NCBI GenBank assembly: GCA_947184155.2
Contig: CAMXCT020006495.1
Coordinates: 90,272-154,271, forward strand
Length of the DNA: 64,000 nt
Direction: 5' to 3'
Source of the DNA: Cladocopium goreaui
Taxonomy: Eukaryota; Sar; Dinophyceae; Suessiales; Symbiodiniaceae
Part shown: piece after piece, positions 21,518 through 30,676 of the stretch
Layout: the number at the start of each line of letters is the position of its first letter
Numbering within the stretch: position 1 is the first letter of the stretch
Notes under the pieces: model-generated
Seen by the model: only the letters and a program-made list of their open reading frames with translations
The model's database searches: none
What the model was told of the DNA's origin: nothing
Translations under genes and position numbers: made by a program

Positions 21518-22381
21518 TCAGCTAGAATCATCTGCAAGAAGATGACGCAAAGAGGCTCGCAAAGCATCATCTGACTGCACATCAGAGATGGAGGAGGCCG
21601 AAGGAAAGGCATCAGTCTTCTCAAGGGGCACACGTCGTACAGGTGATCGACTTCTTCGTGCGACTGATGTAGAATGAGATGCTGGAGCATAGGGAATCCC
21701 AGTTGTACTATCTCCAGGCGCATCATTCGTGCGAAATGTCGCAGATAATGAAGGACGTCGTGGAACCGACGCTAAGCCCATGGCATTTGGTGCAGAAACA
21801 GCATGTGGAGTTTCCCCAGCACATAGATGCAGGACAGGTTGGCGGATAGTTGCTGCAGCTGGCAACATAGGACGCAAAGCACTTTGGTCAACAGAGACAA
21901 AGTCTGGATAGATAGGTAAATGTGAACGACAACCTCCAGATTGAGCGGAAGGAATGTTGCACCCGGATACACCTTGAGGACCGTCAGGATCTCCAAAGGT
22001 CAGTGCGGATAAACCTGGTGTTTCAGCGAATATAAGTTTTGGTGGCAGTGACACAAAGAAATAACATAAAATATGAGAATAAAATCTCTCCAAGGAGCAA
22101 GTCTTATTTCCAGGCTTACTGAGACCTGCAATCCACCGTCCGTGAAGAACACGAGCACACAGCTTTGCCTGTTCCTCGGTGTTGAACATCAAGACCAGCT
22201 GACAGAGAAAGTCCGGACCCCATTTGCGAATGAGATTCTCGAACTGCTCCTTCCACCCTTCAGCTCTATCTAGGCGAATCGATTGCAAGCCATCTGCCAC
22301 CTGCAAGGCCTGCAAAGTGTTTCTCACTTCATCTGGCATCACTTGGTAGTTGACATTTCGAACTTCCAGCTTATACACCAT
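21518..22381 (-). CDS. Second RRM-like protein with an SR-type tail
   Basis: The ATG at 22381 is preferred because MVYKLEVRNVNYQVMPDEVR starts the domain directly; the frame is open further upstream. The first 100 residues fit an RNA-recognition motif: KLEVRNVNY as RNP2, a helix, QSIRLDR, then FLCQLVLMFNTEEQAKLCARVLHG as the RNP1 strand and last helix. A low-complexity Pro and Ser region follows, containing RRSRSPVRR, an Arg-Ser motif of splicing factors, and the protein ends in an acidic tail. A short intron near 22050 is possible. It is probably a distant paralogue of the RRM-like ORF at 20943. Three TTACTTG motifs lie just upstream. Confidence 0.65.
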   Translation of the reverse strand: MVYKLEVRNVNYQVMPDEVRNTLQALQVADGLQSIRLDRAEGWKEQFENLIRKWGPDFLCQLVLMFNTEEQAKLCARVLHGRWIAGLSKPGNKTCSLERFYSHILCYFFVSLPPKLIFAETPGLSALTFGDPDGPQGVSGCNIPSAQSGGCRSHLPIYPDFVSVDQSALRPMLPAAATIRQPVLHLCAGETPHAVSAPNAMGLASVPRRPSLSATFRTNDAPGDSTTGIPYAPASHSTSVARRSRSPVRRVPLEKTDAFPSASSISDVQSDDALRASLRHLLADDSS

Positions 22382-22553
22382 TGCACGGAAGTAAGAAAAA
22401 AAAGGCACAGAGTTGAAGCATTTTCCTAGTCTCATGAGGTGACTATATGCAAAACAAGAGGTTGCTGCTTGCATTTTTTTGATGTGTAGCATCATGTTCC
22501 CGCTTGATCCAGTGATACATATGTGGATGGCACAACGTCAATCCAAGGAATCA

Positions 22554-22624
22554 CAAGTAAGATGTTGAAGGAGCACAAGTAACTATACCAAAGTAAAGAA
22601 GACGCAAAGGCAGTGAGCAAGTAA
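22554..22624 (-). promoter_or_regulatory. Cluster of three TTACTTG motifs
   Basis: CAAGTAA on the plus strand starts at 22554, 22576 and 22618, in the gap between the ORF ending at 22830 and the second RRM-like ORF starting at 22381. Two related AAAGTAA sequences lie nearby. Confidence 0.5.
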
Positions 22625-22829
22625 GCGAAGCAGCTAAGTGAATACTTTTACTTCTCAAGGTCGTGATCAACACGAAATCCTCAATGAATGTAAATGCGGA
22701 TGTTCAAGCTAGAAACATCCAACGCCCCGAAGCAAACACATGTCGAGCTCATTACGCTCCTCGCTACCTTGAAACAGAGATATGATAATTAAATTATGAA
22801 CAGTACAATTGTATAAAGTAAACAGTACA

Positions 22830-24158
22830 TCAATCGACATTAGGAGCTTCCAAGGAGAGCCGGACCTGCTCAGCAAAAGGGTTGGTCTTCGACCCACTAG
22901 GAATGAATCGCCGCTTTATCAGCTCGGACAAGGATAAATCCTTCAGAAGCTGCGCCCGGCGCAGCGATGTCCCCCATGCCTTCATTGCGGCTCGCTTGCT
23001 TAACCCACCATGGTTGACTTGCTCCTGCACGAACCGATCTCTTTGAGCGTTCATCTCTCCGGGCTTGTACTGAAGAGACTCCAAAGGAACAATCTCAGCA
23101 TTCTCCTTCTTGGTCGACTTGGCAATGCAACCCTTGACAGGCTTCTTCTTTGGAGAACCTTTGGCTACCTTGCCTTTCTTTGGATTCTTTTTTGATGTCT
23201 TCTTGTCACCCTTGGATGACTTCTTGCTCTGTTTTGGTTTCTGCTCTTTCAAGGCTGCCTTTGGAGTATGCTGCATCGCTAATGCAAGCACATTGGTGGC
23301 AGACTTCATAGGCTCAAAGCCAGCAGCTCCTGCAGGAATGACATTGTCTTGACCGAGAAGCTTGCCAAAAATGGCAGGCAAGGGATTCATGAGCCTTGAT
23401 CCACCTGACGGTGTCGCAGACACCTTGTTGAGCTTGGATCGAGCAACCTTTTGCTCCTGCTTCTCCACAGGAACCAACGCTGTCACCCCACAGCTAGCAG
23501 GCATGTAAGTTTTTGGTTCACAACCTTCGAATGCCGACATACAGATGTCAGCACCTGACTTCTCGTCGTCCTCGTCAAAGGACTCACCAGCAAGCAACTG
23601 TGGAGGGAGAATGACACGATCCAACAAGGCAGACAACTTACACTGCTCAACCTTACTCAGCATCTTGTACGTTCTCTTGGACGCGATGTGAGAACACTTC
23701 AACTGACGCAGCATGGACAAAAGCACTCGCAAAGTCACATCGACCTTGTCCATCATATCCAAGGCCGTCGCATGCTTTGTCTCGGGGAAGAAAACATCGT
23801 GGTTCTGCTGCATGGCTTTCAACGCGGCCACCACCTTCTTGCTATGGAGTTTCGTATTTGGGCAAATCTCAAGTAAATCATAAAGTAAAGATGCCACCTT
23901 CATGAGCCACTCTGGTTCTGGTTTGCTATGCCAGCCGTAAGACAAAGGTCCTGACGGCGGAGGGCAAATCAGAGCCCAAATCTGCTTCTCCTGTTTCAAG
24001 TGCACATGCCCTGTCAAAACCTCTTGGATGGCTGCAACAGAAATCGTTGCATCGGCCACCAGCCTGAAACGACCACTTTGCTTGGAAGACTTCTCCTCCG
24101 CTGCTGCTGCCAACTTGGATTTCACCACATCATCCAACTTCGACATTGGATACGCCAC
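22830..24158 (-). CDS. Lys-rich protein of unknown function with a conserved C-terminus
   Basis: An uninterrupted frame of 442 residues. The N-terminal half is globular and helical, with LLYDLLEICPNTKLHSKKVV and VDVTLRVLLSMLRQLK. A long Lys, Ser and Gly-rich linker follows (about residues 300-345, with repeated KKxxKG). The last 75 residues read WGTSLRRAQLLKDLSLSELI and then RRFIPSG, a block I associate with highly repeated dinoflagellate proteins. No catalytic motif is seen. It is the first gene of the minus-strand series and the most intact one. Four TTACTTG motifs lie 80 to 200 bases upstream and one lies inside the frame at 23870. Confidence 0.65.
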   Translation of the reverse strand: MAYPMSKLDDVVKSKLAAAAEEKSSKQSGRFRLVADATISVAAIQEVLTGHVHLKQEKQIWALICPPPSGPLSYGWHSKPEPEWLMKVASLLYDLLEICPNTKLHSKKVVAALKAMQQNHDVFFPETKHATALDMMDKVDVTLRVLLSMLRQLKCSHIASKRTYKMLSKVEQCKLSALLDRVILPPQLLAGESFDEDDEKSGADICMSAFEGCEPKTYMPASCGVTALVPVEKQEQKVARSKLNKVSATPSGGSRLMNPLPAIFGKLLGQDNVIPAGAAGFEPMKSATNVLALAMQHTPKAALKEQKPKQSKKSSKGDKKTSKKNPKKGKVAKGSPKKKPVKGCIAKSTKKENAEIVPLESLQYKPGEMNAQRDRFVQEQVNHGGLSKRAAMKAWGTSLRRAQLLKDLSLSELIKRRFIPSGSKTNPFAEQVRLSLEAPNVD

Positions 24159-24235
24159 AAAAGCCTCACTCTAGACCAACCTTTCCACTAACTACAGCCA
24201 AATGCTCGATGAGAATAACCACATTCACTGGGACG

Positions 24236-24359
24236 CAAGTAAGAGGCGGCATCCTAACAAAGGGTCTCGCACAAGTAATTAATATTCCTTCGACACAAGT
24301 AAGAGCCAAACAAAGAAAGATCAAACATTCACACAGAATTTCATTCCACCCTCAAGTAA
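24236..24359 (-). promoter_or_regulatory. Cluster of four TTACTTG motifs
   Basis: CAAGTAA on the plus strand starts at 24236, 24272, 24296 and 24353, directly upstream of the 442-residue ORF and about 330 to 450 bases from the right end of the transposon. Confidence 0.5.
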
Positions 24360-24689
24360 CAACAACCAAAAATAACCAAAGTAAGCTCTTCTTTAATCTG
24401 ATTTCCTAAATCTACAACAATAACATTGACACAAATCTCAACACATCCCATCAAATTTCATCATCAAAAGAATCCCCTAGCGTTACAAAATATATAGTCA
24501 AATAACATTTTTTAACAAAATAAAACAAAAAACATAAATCCCAAAAAAGTACTTGCAACCTAAATGTGCACCTAAATTTCAACCTAAAATTGCACCTAAA
24601 TTTAGGTGCAAATTTAGGTGACCAAAATTTAGGTGAAAATTTACGTAAATTTTTCGACCTAAATCGAAAAAAATACCTAAATTTTTGCG

Positions 24690-24721
24690 ATGTAATTTTT
24701 ACTAATTTCCGAGACTCAGGG
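24690..24721 (-). repeat. Right terminal inverted repeat of the 12.2-kb transposon
   Basis: Perfect complement of 12497-12528. Upstream, ACCTAAA or its complement recurs about every 12 bp at 24558, 24570, 24582, 24594, 24601, 24613 and 24629, and once more at 24657. Regular subterminal arrays of this kind are transposase-binding sites in EnSpm elements. Confidence 0.95.
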
Positions 24722-24723
24722 CA

Positions 24724-26155
24724 CACTATGACGCAGGTGGTTTCAAAGCAAGAAAATACAAGAATTCGAGCAAACCAAAGGATATCCCTCCATTTGTGTG
24801 GCAAGCCATGTCTCAGAAAGAGAGAAGAGCAGCAATCGCCGAAGAACGACGAAAGCTTGCTCCGGAGGAAAAGGAAAAGAAACGCGCCAAAAGGGTGAAA
24901 GCTGTGCCAATGATCGGAACTCTCGAAAGCTCGCCAAATGAATTGGGAGAGTGCCTATCCTATGAATTCATTCCAGCTATGCCTGTATGCCAGATGAACC
25001 CTCAAAAACATCGAAATAAGTGTATTAGGCTTGGAATCCAATCTGGGGAGAAAGCTGTCAACACTCTTGTTGCAAGGCCAGTGGGGAAAAAGGAAATTAG
25101 AGCCAATCTCAAAGCCCAACAAGCACTTGATGTAGAATGGGAGAAACTGGTAAAGAAGAAGGCCTGGCAATATGAAACCGTATCCGAATGGAAAGTAATT
25201 GCCGACAGGGCCAAAAAGACTGGAAAGAAAGTTCACATAGGAAAGGTCTTTGAGATCTGCGTTGAAAAGGGTAGTGAATTACCGGAAGGGGATAAACTCC
25301 GAAAGTTCAAAGGGAGAACGGTTTTTCAGGGCAACAATGTAAAGGATGAAAGTTCCGGCGCTGTTCTCCGAACTAGGGCCATCTCCTTCCACTATGGAAG
25401 CTGGCAGCTGGCAAAGCCGTAGATGCCTATGGAGCCCAACCCGGATTCATCACTCAGCAGAATGGTGGAGTGCAAGCTTACACCCAAGCACTTTGGAAAG
25501 GCGTGGGGACGTGGGTGGAACTGCCACCCGATCGATGGCCTAAGGAGTGGCATGGTAGGTTCATTAGACCTGTTGTATTGCTTCGCATTGCTCTTTACGG
25601 TCACCCCGATTCGGGGGGCCTCTGGGAACAGTATTGTGAAGCCATGTTGATGCTAGTGGGCTTTATCATGCCAGACCCGGAAGGGTGGCCATCAGTGTTT
25701 TTCCATCCAGAGTTGAGGCTGTTGCTAGTCGTATATGTTGATGACTTTAAGATGTCGGGACCCAAAGAGAACATGTCGAAGGGATGGAGCTTGATAGCAT
25801 CTAAGATTGACATGGACACACCCGGGGAAGTCAATAGATATCTTGAATGCGACCATGTGGTTCAGCACAATGTGAAACTCAAGGTCGGGGATCACCCTTA
25901 TGCTCATGTCTTTGACAAGTCATTGGCCGACCCGGCCGCGCCTGCCGCCGCCGCGTGCCACAGGACTCAGGACTTTTGGGAACTTGGCAGCATCAACGAC
26001 GTCTACATGAGACACCACATGCAGCCCAGAAAGAACTTGTTTTTGCCTGATGAAGATGTTGTGAAATCGTGTCATTTATCTCCATTTAGGTTCACAAGTG
26101 CAATCCCTTGCAACAATCATGAACGTGAAGGGAAACAATTGGAATCGGATCCAAC
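24724..26155 (+). pseudogene. Copia-1 reverse transcriptase
   Basis: The first frame holds the Copia entry to the polymerase, with EWKVI, VFEICVEKGSELPEGD and then KFKGRTVFQGN. A frameshift near 25400 separates it from the palm, where QNGGVQAYTQALWKG stands for motif A. In relatives I expect Asp at the second Gly, so the first catalytic residue appears lost. Motif C is YVDD at 25734-25745, intact. GHPDSGGLWEQY precedes it as the usual Copia Y-G-x-x-x-S-x-x-W motif. It would copy element RNA into cDNA. Confidence 0.85.
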
Positions 26156-27640
26156 GTGAACAAAGGGAGTAGCCTAGGTGAATCTTGGGTTGGCACAACT
26201 TATTTCTCTCCAGCATCATGCAAAGACCCAAAGGCTGCAACGGCCACAGTGAAGAGGGACAAATCCGGAGCCAAAAAGAAAGCTCGAGCGGAAGGTTTTT
26301 CGTACATGGACCAACTTTTCGAAGATCAACCCTGCATGCAAAAGCCAGTGACTACTTTCACATATGATATGGAGCCTTTCCTGAAGTCATGTGTTGATAG
26401 GTACATATCACTTGCTGGCAGGGATGCCAAGCCTTTGAAACAAGTTTCCACACCATTCTATGAAGAACGGATTGCACGGCCCATCGCCGATGAAAAGGAA
26501 ACCAAAGGTGTTTTGGCCCCCATAGCCGCAAGGGCAAGGGTCCTTATGAAAGTGCTATTTGCCGCCAGGATGGCAAGATTCGACTTGCTGCGGGCCGTTC
26601 AAGGCCTTGCAGCTCGTGTGACAAAGTGGAGTGCAGAATGCGACAAAGCACTGCACAGACTCATTTGTTACATTAATTCCACCCTGGACCATAAGCAAAG
26701 AGCATTTATTGGGGACAAGGTCAGTGAATGTAGGCTTTGGCTATTTGCAGACGCAGATCACGCAGGGGAATACGACAATCGATCCACCAGTGGTTGTTTG
26801 TTAGTCTCGGTTGGTCTCAACACGTACTTCCCGCTCACAGCATTCAGTAAAAAACAAACTGCCGTTGCAATGTCAAGCACTGAAAGTGAAGTAGTTAGCG
26901 CAAACGTCTCCCTTAGAGCTGTCGGTCTTTCTTCCTCCGTTCTTTGGGCATACCTCCAGAACGCGGGGGGGGAGAGAGAGAGAATAGACAGCAATCCGGG
27001 AGGTTTGCCAACGCATGACATTGAAACCCAAAAAGAATCCAATGTGGAATACTGGCAATTCATGAGAAGTAGAAGATGGTTGATTAGAGTCCACACAAAA
27101 CCAAGGAGCCGTTTGTTCACACCTGTTGACATGTCCAAGTCACCCATTAACCTGAAGGGACTCGGGTGCTCTCGAACTACCGTGATGCTAAAGGACGGCA
27201 TGGTTGACTTTATGCAGGACAACTGGAAAGTCAAGGTTGGCTATACCCGATCAATGGGGAGTGGACGGGCAAAACTTTCTTCAGGGTCTATGGTCCCTAT
27301 ATGAGTCCGACTACAACATCGAATCCGTCGAAATCCGTGAAGCAATCGCTGACTATGAGTTCGTAGGACGTGAGAAGGAGGGAGAGTGCATGATATCCAT
27401 GTTTTCCCCACGGTCAATCAAAGGAGTGTTTGTAGAGGACAATCAGGCTACCATTAGAATTCTTGAAAATGGAAAATCACCCACTTTCCGTCATACAGAC
27501 AAAACTCAGCGTGTCAATCTTTCTTGGTTGGAGGAACAATTCAAAAGGAGATGGTGCAAGCTAGTCCATGGTCCAAGCATGCTCCAAGCAGCAGACATTC
27601 TCACAAAACCTTTTGTGAGTGCCGAAAAATGGAAGCTGGC
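26156..27640 (+). pseudogene. Copia-1 RNase H
   Basis: FADADHAGEYDNRSTSGCLL near 26750 supplies the first Asp. SSTESEVV near 26878 supplies the Glu. The frame then shifts before VEDNQATIRI (about 27435), the next Asp, and AADILTK (about 27590), the last Asp. HTDKTQRVNLSWLEEQF lies between and is the standard Copia HT-x-H-I-type motif. The frames overlap at 27204-27304, where the shift lies. It would remove the RNA strand after cDNA synthesis. Confidence 0.8.
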
Positions 27641-27764
27641 TGTGAAACTTCTTGCAATAACCCCGACCAAGACCGTAACCCCTCAGAAAGCATTGGCATC
27701 CGCAACGGAGGCTGTTTTGCCTCCTAGCACTGCTGCGCCAAGCACGGGGGGACCCGCTGCCAAG

Positions 27765-28142
27765 TCTGACACCAAGAGACTGATCGTTGAAGTGTGTTGT
27801 CACCCCGAATCAAAACTTAGTCAAACCAATCGAAAATGGTCCGATGGTTGTGAAGTACTGCAATTCACAAAAGAATTTGATCTGAACGAAGTGGAAAACC
27901 AAACGAGGATTGCAAGTTATGTCAACCCTTTCAAAGGTGATGTGAAACCATTGATATGGATCAGCCTTCCGTGCACGGGGGGTACGCCTTGGACGTACAT
28001 CAACATGCAAAACCCCAATGCACGTGAAAAGGTTTTAAAACATGTCAGAGAGTTTGACAGACTTTGGATTTCCTTGAAATCTTTCCTTCGAATGTTGACC
28101 TGTAAAGTATACTATCTCATCCAATCGCTCCAAACACAGTGA
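27765..28142 (+). pseudogene. Methyltransferase-like tail of Copia-1
   Basis: After RNase H and an Ala-Pro linker the frame reads RLIVEVCCHPESKLS and then PLIWISLPCTGGTPW. This order, a hydrophobic strand with a Cys pair followed by a strand ending in P-C, resembles motif I and the Pro-Cys motif of SAM-dependent methyltransferases in strongly altered form. I associate similar tails with other dinoflagellate Copia polyproteins. Cytosine methyltransferases are known in some dinoflagellate Copia elements, but this domain is not clearly one of them. The frame stops at 28140, probably before the fold is complete. Confidence 0.5.
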
Positions 28143-29257
28143 TTTCCCTTCCTACATGTTTTCACATCACCATGAGGGATCGATTGAAGAGCATTTGGAA
28201 AGAGGGATTGATCCCTGGTGGCTTGGACGGGAATGCAAGGATTTTCACATTCTTCAACCCATACGTTCCTTGGGACCAACGGTCCTGGAACATCACGAAG
28301 AGTGTGGATACCCGCTTGGGGGACTACGTGTGCCTCTACATCCCGACTGAGACCCTCATGAAGGACCATGGCGGTCGTTTGACCGACTCAGGCCAGGTCG
28401 TCACGGATCAGGTCATTCCGTTTTCCAAGTTCCGTGGAGGGTGGGTTCAAGACGCCAAGTGCAGATGGCAAAGATTTATCGTTCCTTCGGGAGAAGAGCA
28501 GGTGGTCCGTACCGGATCACTGAGGTCCAAAACTGTTGCGACAAAAGAATCAGTGATTCGAATCGCGCAGCAATGCGTCAACGCCTCCAACCAACCGTAC
28601 GATGAAGATACGATGGAAGTCATGACGATCATCGCACGTTTTGAGAACAAGCAGATCGTCGACGAACCTAGAGAACAATACGAAGCAAGATTGAAGTTGG
28701 TGGACTACATCTTGGAGCGAAAAGCCGTCACAGAGGCAGGGTGCCGGTATTGCCCCCACTGCCTCACTGAGACGCCGATGAAGTTCTGGGTTTGCGTGGG
28801 ATGTTGGACCCAGCTTGAAAGCCATGGCCTCAGGCCATATCGACTTGATGACCAGGCCAACGACGAGGACGAAGCCACCAAGAGACAGATCGACCAAGAG
28901 ATTCGCAAGTCGAATGAGTCTATGTTCAAGGACACGGTCCACGAAGCACAAGAAAACGCCGAGACTCAGAGCCAGTTCGGCTTTGATGCTTCTGAAGTTG
29001 ATTACGGCGAGGGCGATGAAGAAATGAAAGAAGAAGATGAAGAAGTGGACGTTGAGATCGACATTGACGAACAAGACGAAGACGATGAAGTCGACGCCCA
29101 ACAAGAAGCTGCAGACCGAGAGACCGAGGAAAAGACCAAATCACTTCCAGCTTGGTCAATGAACCTGGAGATTGGCACCAAAAAGATGCCGATCAAAGGT
29201 CTACAGAACATCGATGTGTCCGAAAACGCAGCGCAGATCTTTGACAACGCGGTGTGA
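28139..29257 (+). CDS. Tpt1/KptA-like ADP-ribosyltransferase-fold protein with zinc ribbon
   Basis: The frame of 372 residues begins shortly after the pol stop. CFHITMRDRLKSIWKEGLIP (residues 7-26) matches the H-x-T...I...GL start of the RNA 2'-phosphotransferase family. RIFTFFNPYVPWD fits the second strand, and DYVCLYIPTETLMKDHGGRL then DQVIPFSKF the later core. The family transfers a splicing 2'-phosphate to NAD; some relatives ADP-ribosylate RNA or DNA. A zinc ribbon, C-R-Y-C-P-H-C...C-V-G-C (about residues 202-221), follows, then a long acidic region rich in Glu and Asp. It could be part of Copia-1 or a gene next to it; no linking evidence beyond position. Confidence 0.6.
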   Translation: MISLPTCFHITMRDRLKSIWKEGLIPGGLDGNARIFTFFNPYVPWDQRSWNITKSVDTRLGDYVCLYIPTETLMKDHGGRLTDSGQVVTDQVIPFSKFRGGWVQDAKCRWQRFIVPSGEEQVVRTGSLRSKTVATKESVIRIAQQCVNASNQPYDEDTMEVMTIIARFENKQIVDEPREQYEARLKLVDYILERKAVTEAGCRYCPHCLTETPMKFWVCVGCWTQLESHGLRPYRLDDQANDEDEATKRQIDQEIRKSNESMFKDTVHEAQENAETQSQFGFDASEVDYGEGDEEMKEEDEEVDVEIDIDEQDEDDEVDAQQEAADRETEEKTKSLPAWSMNLEIGTKKMPIKGLQNIDVSENAAQIFDNAV

Positions 29258-30289
29258 TCTCTAAGATCCTGCTGATGTACAAGCTCTACTACAACCAACG
29301 CGTTCTGCTGAAGCCAAGCGAGTATCATGAAAGGATGACTGGCAACAAATTCGGTAGGATGGACATTGACTTTGTCCTTATACACGTGAGGACGAAAATG
29401 GAGTCTTGAAGGAACCAACCCAGCAACAGCCTCGGAATGGTTCGAGCAGAAGGCTTCGGAAACTTCTTGGTCACAAGGTCAAAAGCTATACGGCGGCAGA
29501 CCAAGGAACATGATGGAGCACGTGATCTAGGTCCTCCATACGTACGAGAAAATGATGGAATTCCTCGTGCAGGCTGGATATACCCCGGAAAGAATCCAAT
29601 TCCTCACCCCGATGAGCAAAATGAAAGGAAACAACGAGGAGAAAGGGGAGATGAGGAAGGTGATCAGCGACGACACGAATGATGAAGGGAGCATTTCCAG
29701 AATCGGAGAACTACACGTACTTCAGGTCAGGAAACCATGGCTTTCCAAAATGCCAAGATCTTCCAGCATTCTCGATATATCTTGCATTTCGCGAGAATCA
29801 ACGTACCGAGGAGTTGCTTATTGCTGCTCAACAATGCGGAGTTGTTCTTCCCGATCTGTATGTGTCGAAGATCGCATACTCCTTGGTCCTTGGCATATGC
29901 ATCCCAAGAAGCACAACGTGGAAAGATTGGCTTGGCAAGAGAAAATGGCGCCAAATCTTGAGCCCAACGTGAAGGACGATGTCTTCAAGCGACTCGGAGA
30001 TACAGAAGGAGCACGTCGCGCAACTGAGGCATCACGCGCAGCCGCTTCGGGACATGGACATGAACCAAAGGCAATGAAGCCAAAACCACCACCTCCGAAG
30101 AGTGTTCCTGCTGAGCCAGCATCATCATCATCATCATCTTCGTACACTACTCCGACGTCGGCACCTTCACAGAAGGCAAAATTCCCACAGAAGGCAATGC
30201 CTGCCAAAGCAGCGCCGAAACCATCGCGACCTCCGCCAAGTGAGAAACCACAACAAGCACCTCAAAAGAAGAAGAAGACCAATCAGTGA
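29258..30289 (+). pseudogene. Frameshifted continuation after the KptA-like ORF
   Basis: Reading sense moves through all three frames: KILLMYKLYYNQRVLLK (29270), a middle part near 29530-29650, and HGFPKCQDLPAFSIYLAF with TEELLIAAQQCGVVLPDL (29720-29870). The last frame (to 30289) has KHNVERLAWQEKMAPNLEP and ends in a Pro, Ala, Ser and Lys-rich tail. The pieces look like one protein with several indels. I do not recognise the domain. It may be the C-terminal half of the preceding protein. Confidence 0.45.
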
Positions 30290-30504
30290 TCAACTTGGTG
30301 CTATGTGATGTTCATCGTCTATACTGGCTATGGATGATGACGAGACAAAATTGATCTTTTGAGAGGACTCTGAGCGTGGCTAGTGTACAGTCGCCTTAGA
30401 ACATCCTTTCACGTGTTCCCGATCAATGAATTAACGTTCTTTCTTTTATTTGTACAGTGTAGTTCTGCTGACAACTGCAGTAGGTTATGTACAGATGCGG
30501 TGGG

Positions 30505-30676
30505 TTGATAACGTCCGCCGGACGACCAACTCCACTAATTCGATCTAATTCGATCATATCGCCAGCGTAGTTAGAAGCGGACATGACACTTGTACAGCAT
30601 AATGCAGCTATCAACAAATTCGTCACGAAGATGACGGCATTGGGAATCTGTTGGTAACGTCCGTCGGACGACCAAC
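30505..30676. repeat. Two copies of a CGTCCG-CGGACG palindrome
   Basis: AACGTCCGCCGGACGACCAAC at 30510-30530 and its one-mismatch copy at 30656-30676. The second copy, with the preceding GTTGGT, makes an imperfect hairpin that pairs with ACCAAC. They are 146 bp apart in the region after the last retroelement ORF. Confidence 0.8.

Larger units (their letters stand above)
12497..24721 (-). mobile_element. 12.2-kb EnSpm/CACTA-like DNA transposon with extra ORFs
   Basis: A perfect 32-bp terminal inverted repeat begins CCCTGAGTCTCGG at 12497-12528 and is complemented at 24690-24721. Inside each end are subterminal ACCTAAA repeats, three at about 12582-12620 and about eight at 24556-24663. The dinucleotide CA flanks both sides (12495-12496, 24722-24723), a possible 2-bp target duplication. 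Deleting 12497-24723 joins the Copia-1 integrase linker to the reverse transcriptase part in frame and without a stop. A transposase-like gene and five other ORFs all lie on the minus strand. The ends do not read CACTA, so the superfamily call rests on the subterminal repeats and the transposase motifs. Confidence 0.85.
1449..28142 (+). mobile_element. Copia-1: Ty1/Copia retrotransposon, heavily interrupted
   Basis: Order of parts is gag, CCCH zinc fingers, protease, integrase, reverse transcriptase, RNase H. Integrase before reverse transcriptase is the Copia order. A methyltransferase-like tail follows RNase H. Four insertions break it: 3080-7442, 8945-9747, 9904-10639 and 12497-24721. Without them the element would be roughly 9 kb. 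Several frameshifts and a stop at 1632-1634 show it is dead. Neither LTR was recognised, so the true ends are unknown. Coordinates run from the first gag ATG to the last pol stop. Confidence 0.85.

Noticed and set aside
12497-24721. Strict CACTA assignment for the 12.2-kb element
   Set aside because: The ends read CCCTGAG, not CACTA, and the apparent target duplication is only CA; EnSpm-like is the most that motifs and subterminal repeats allow.
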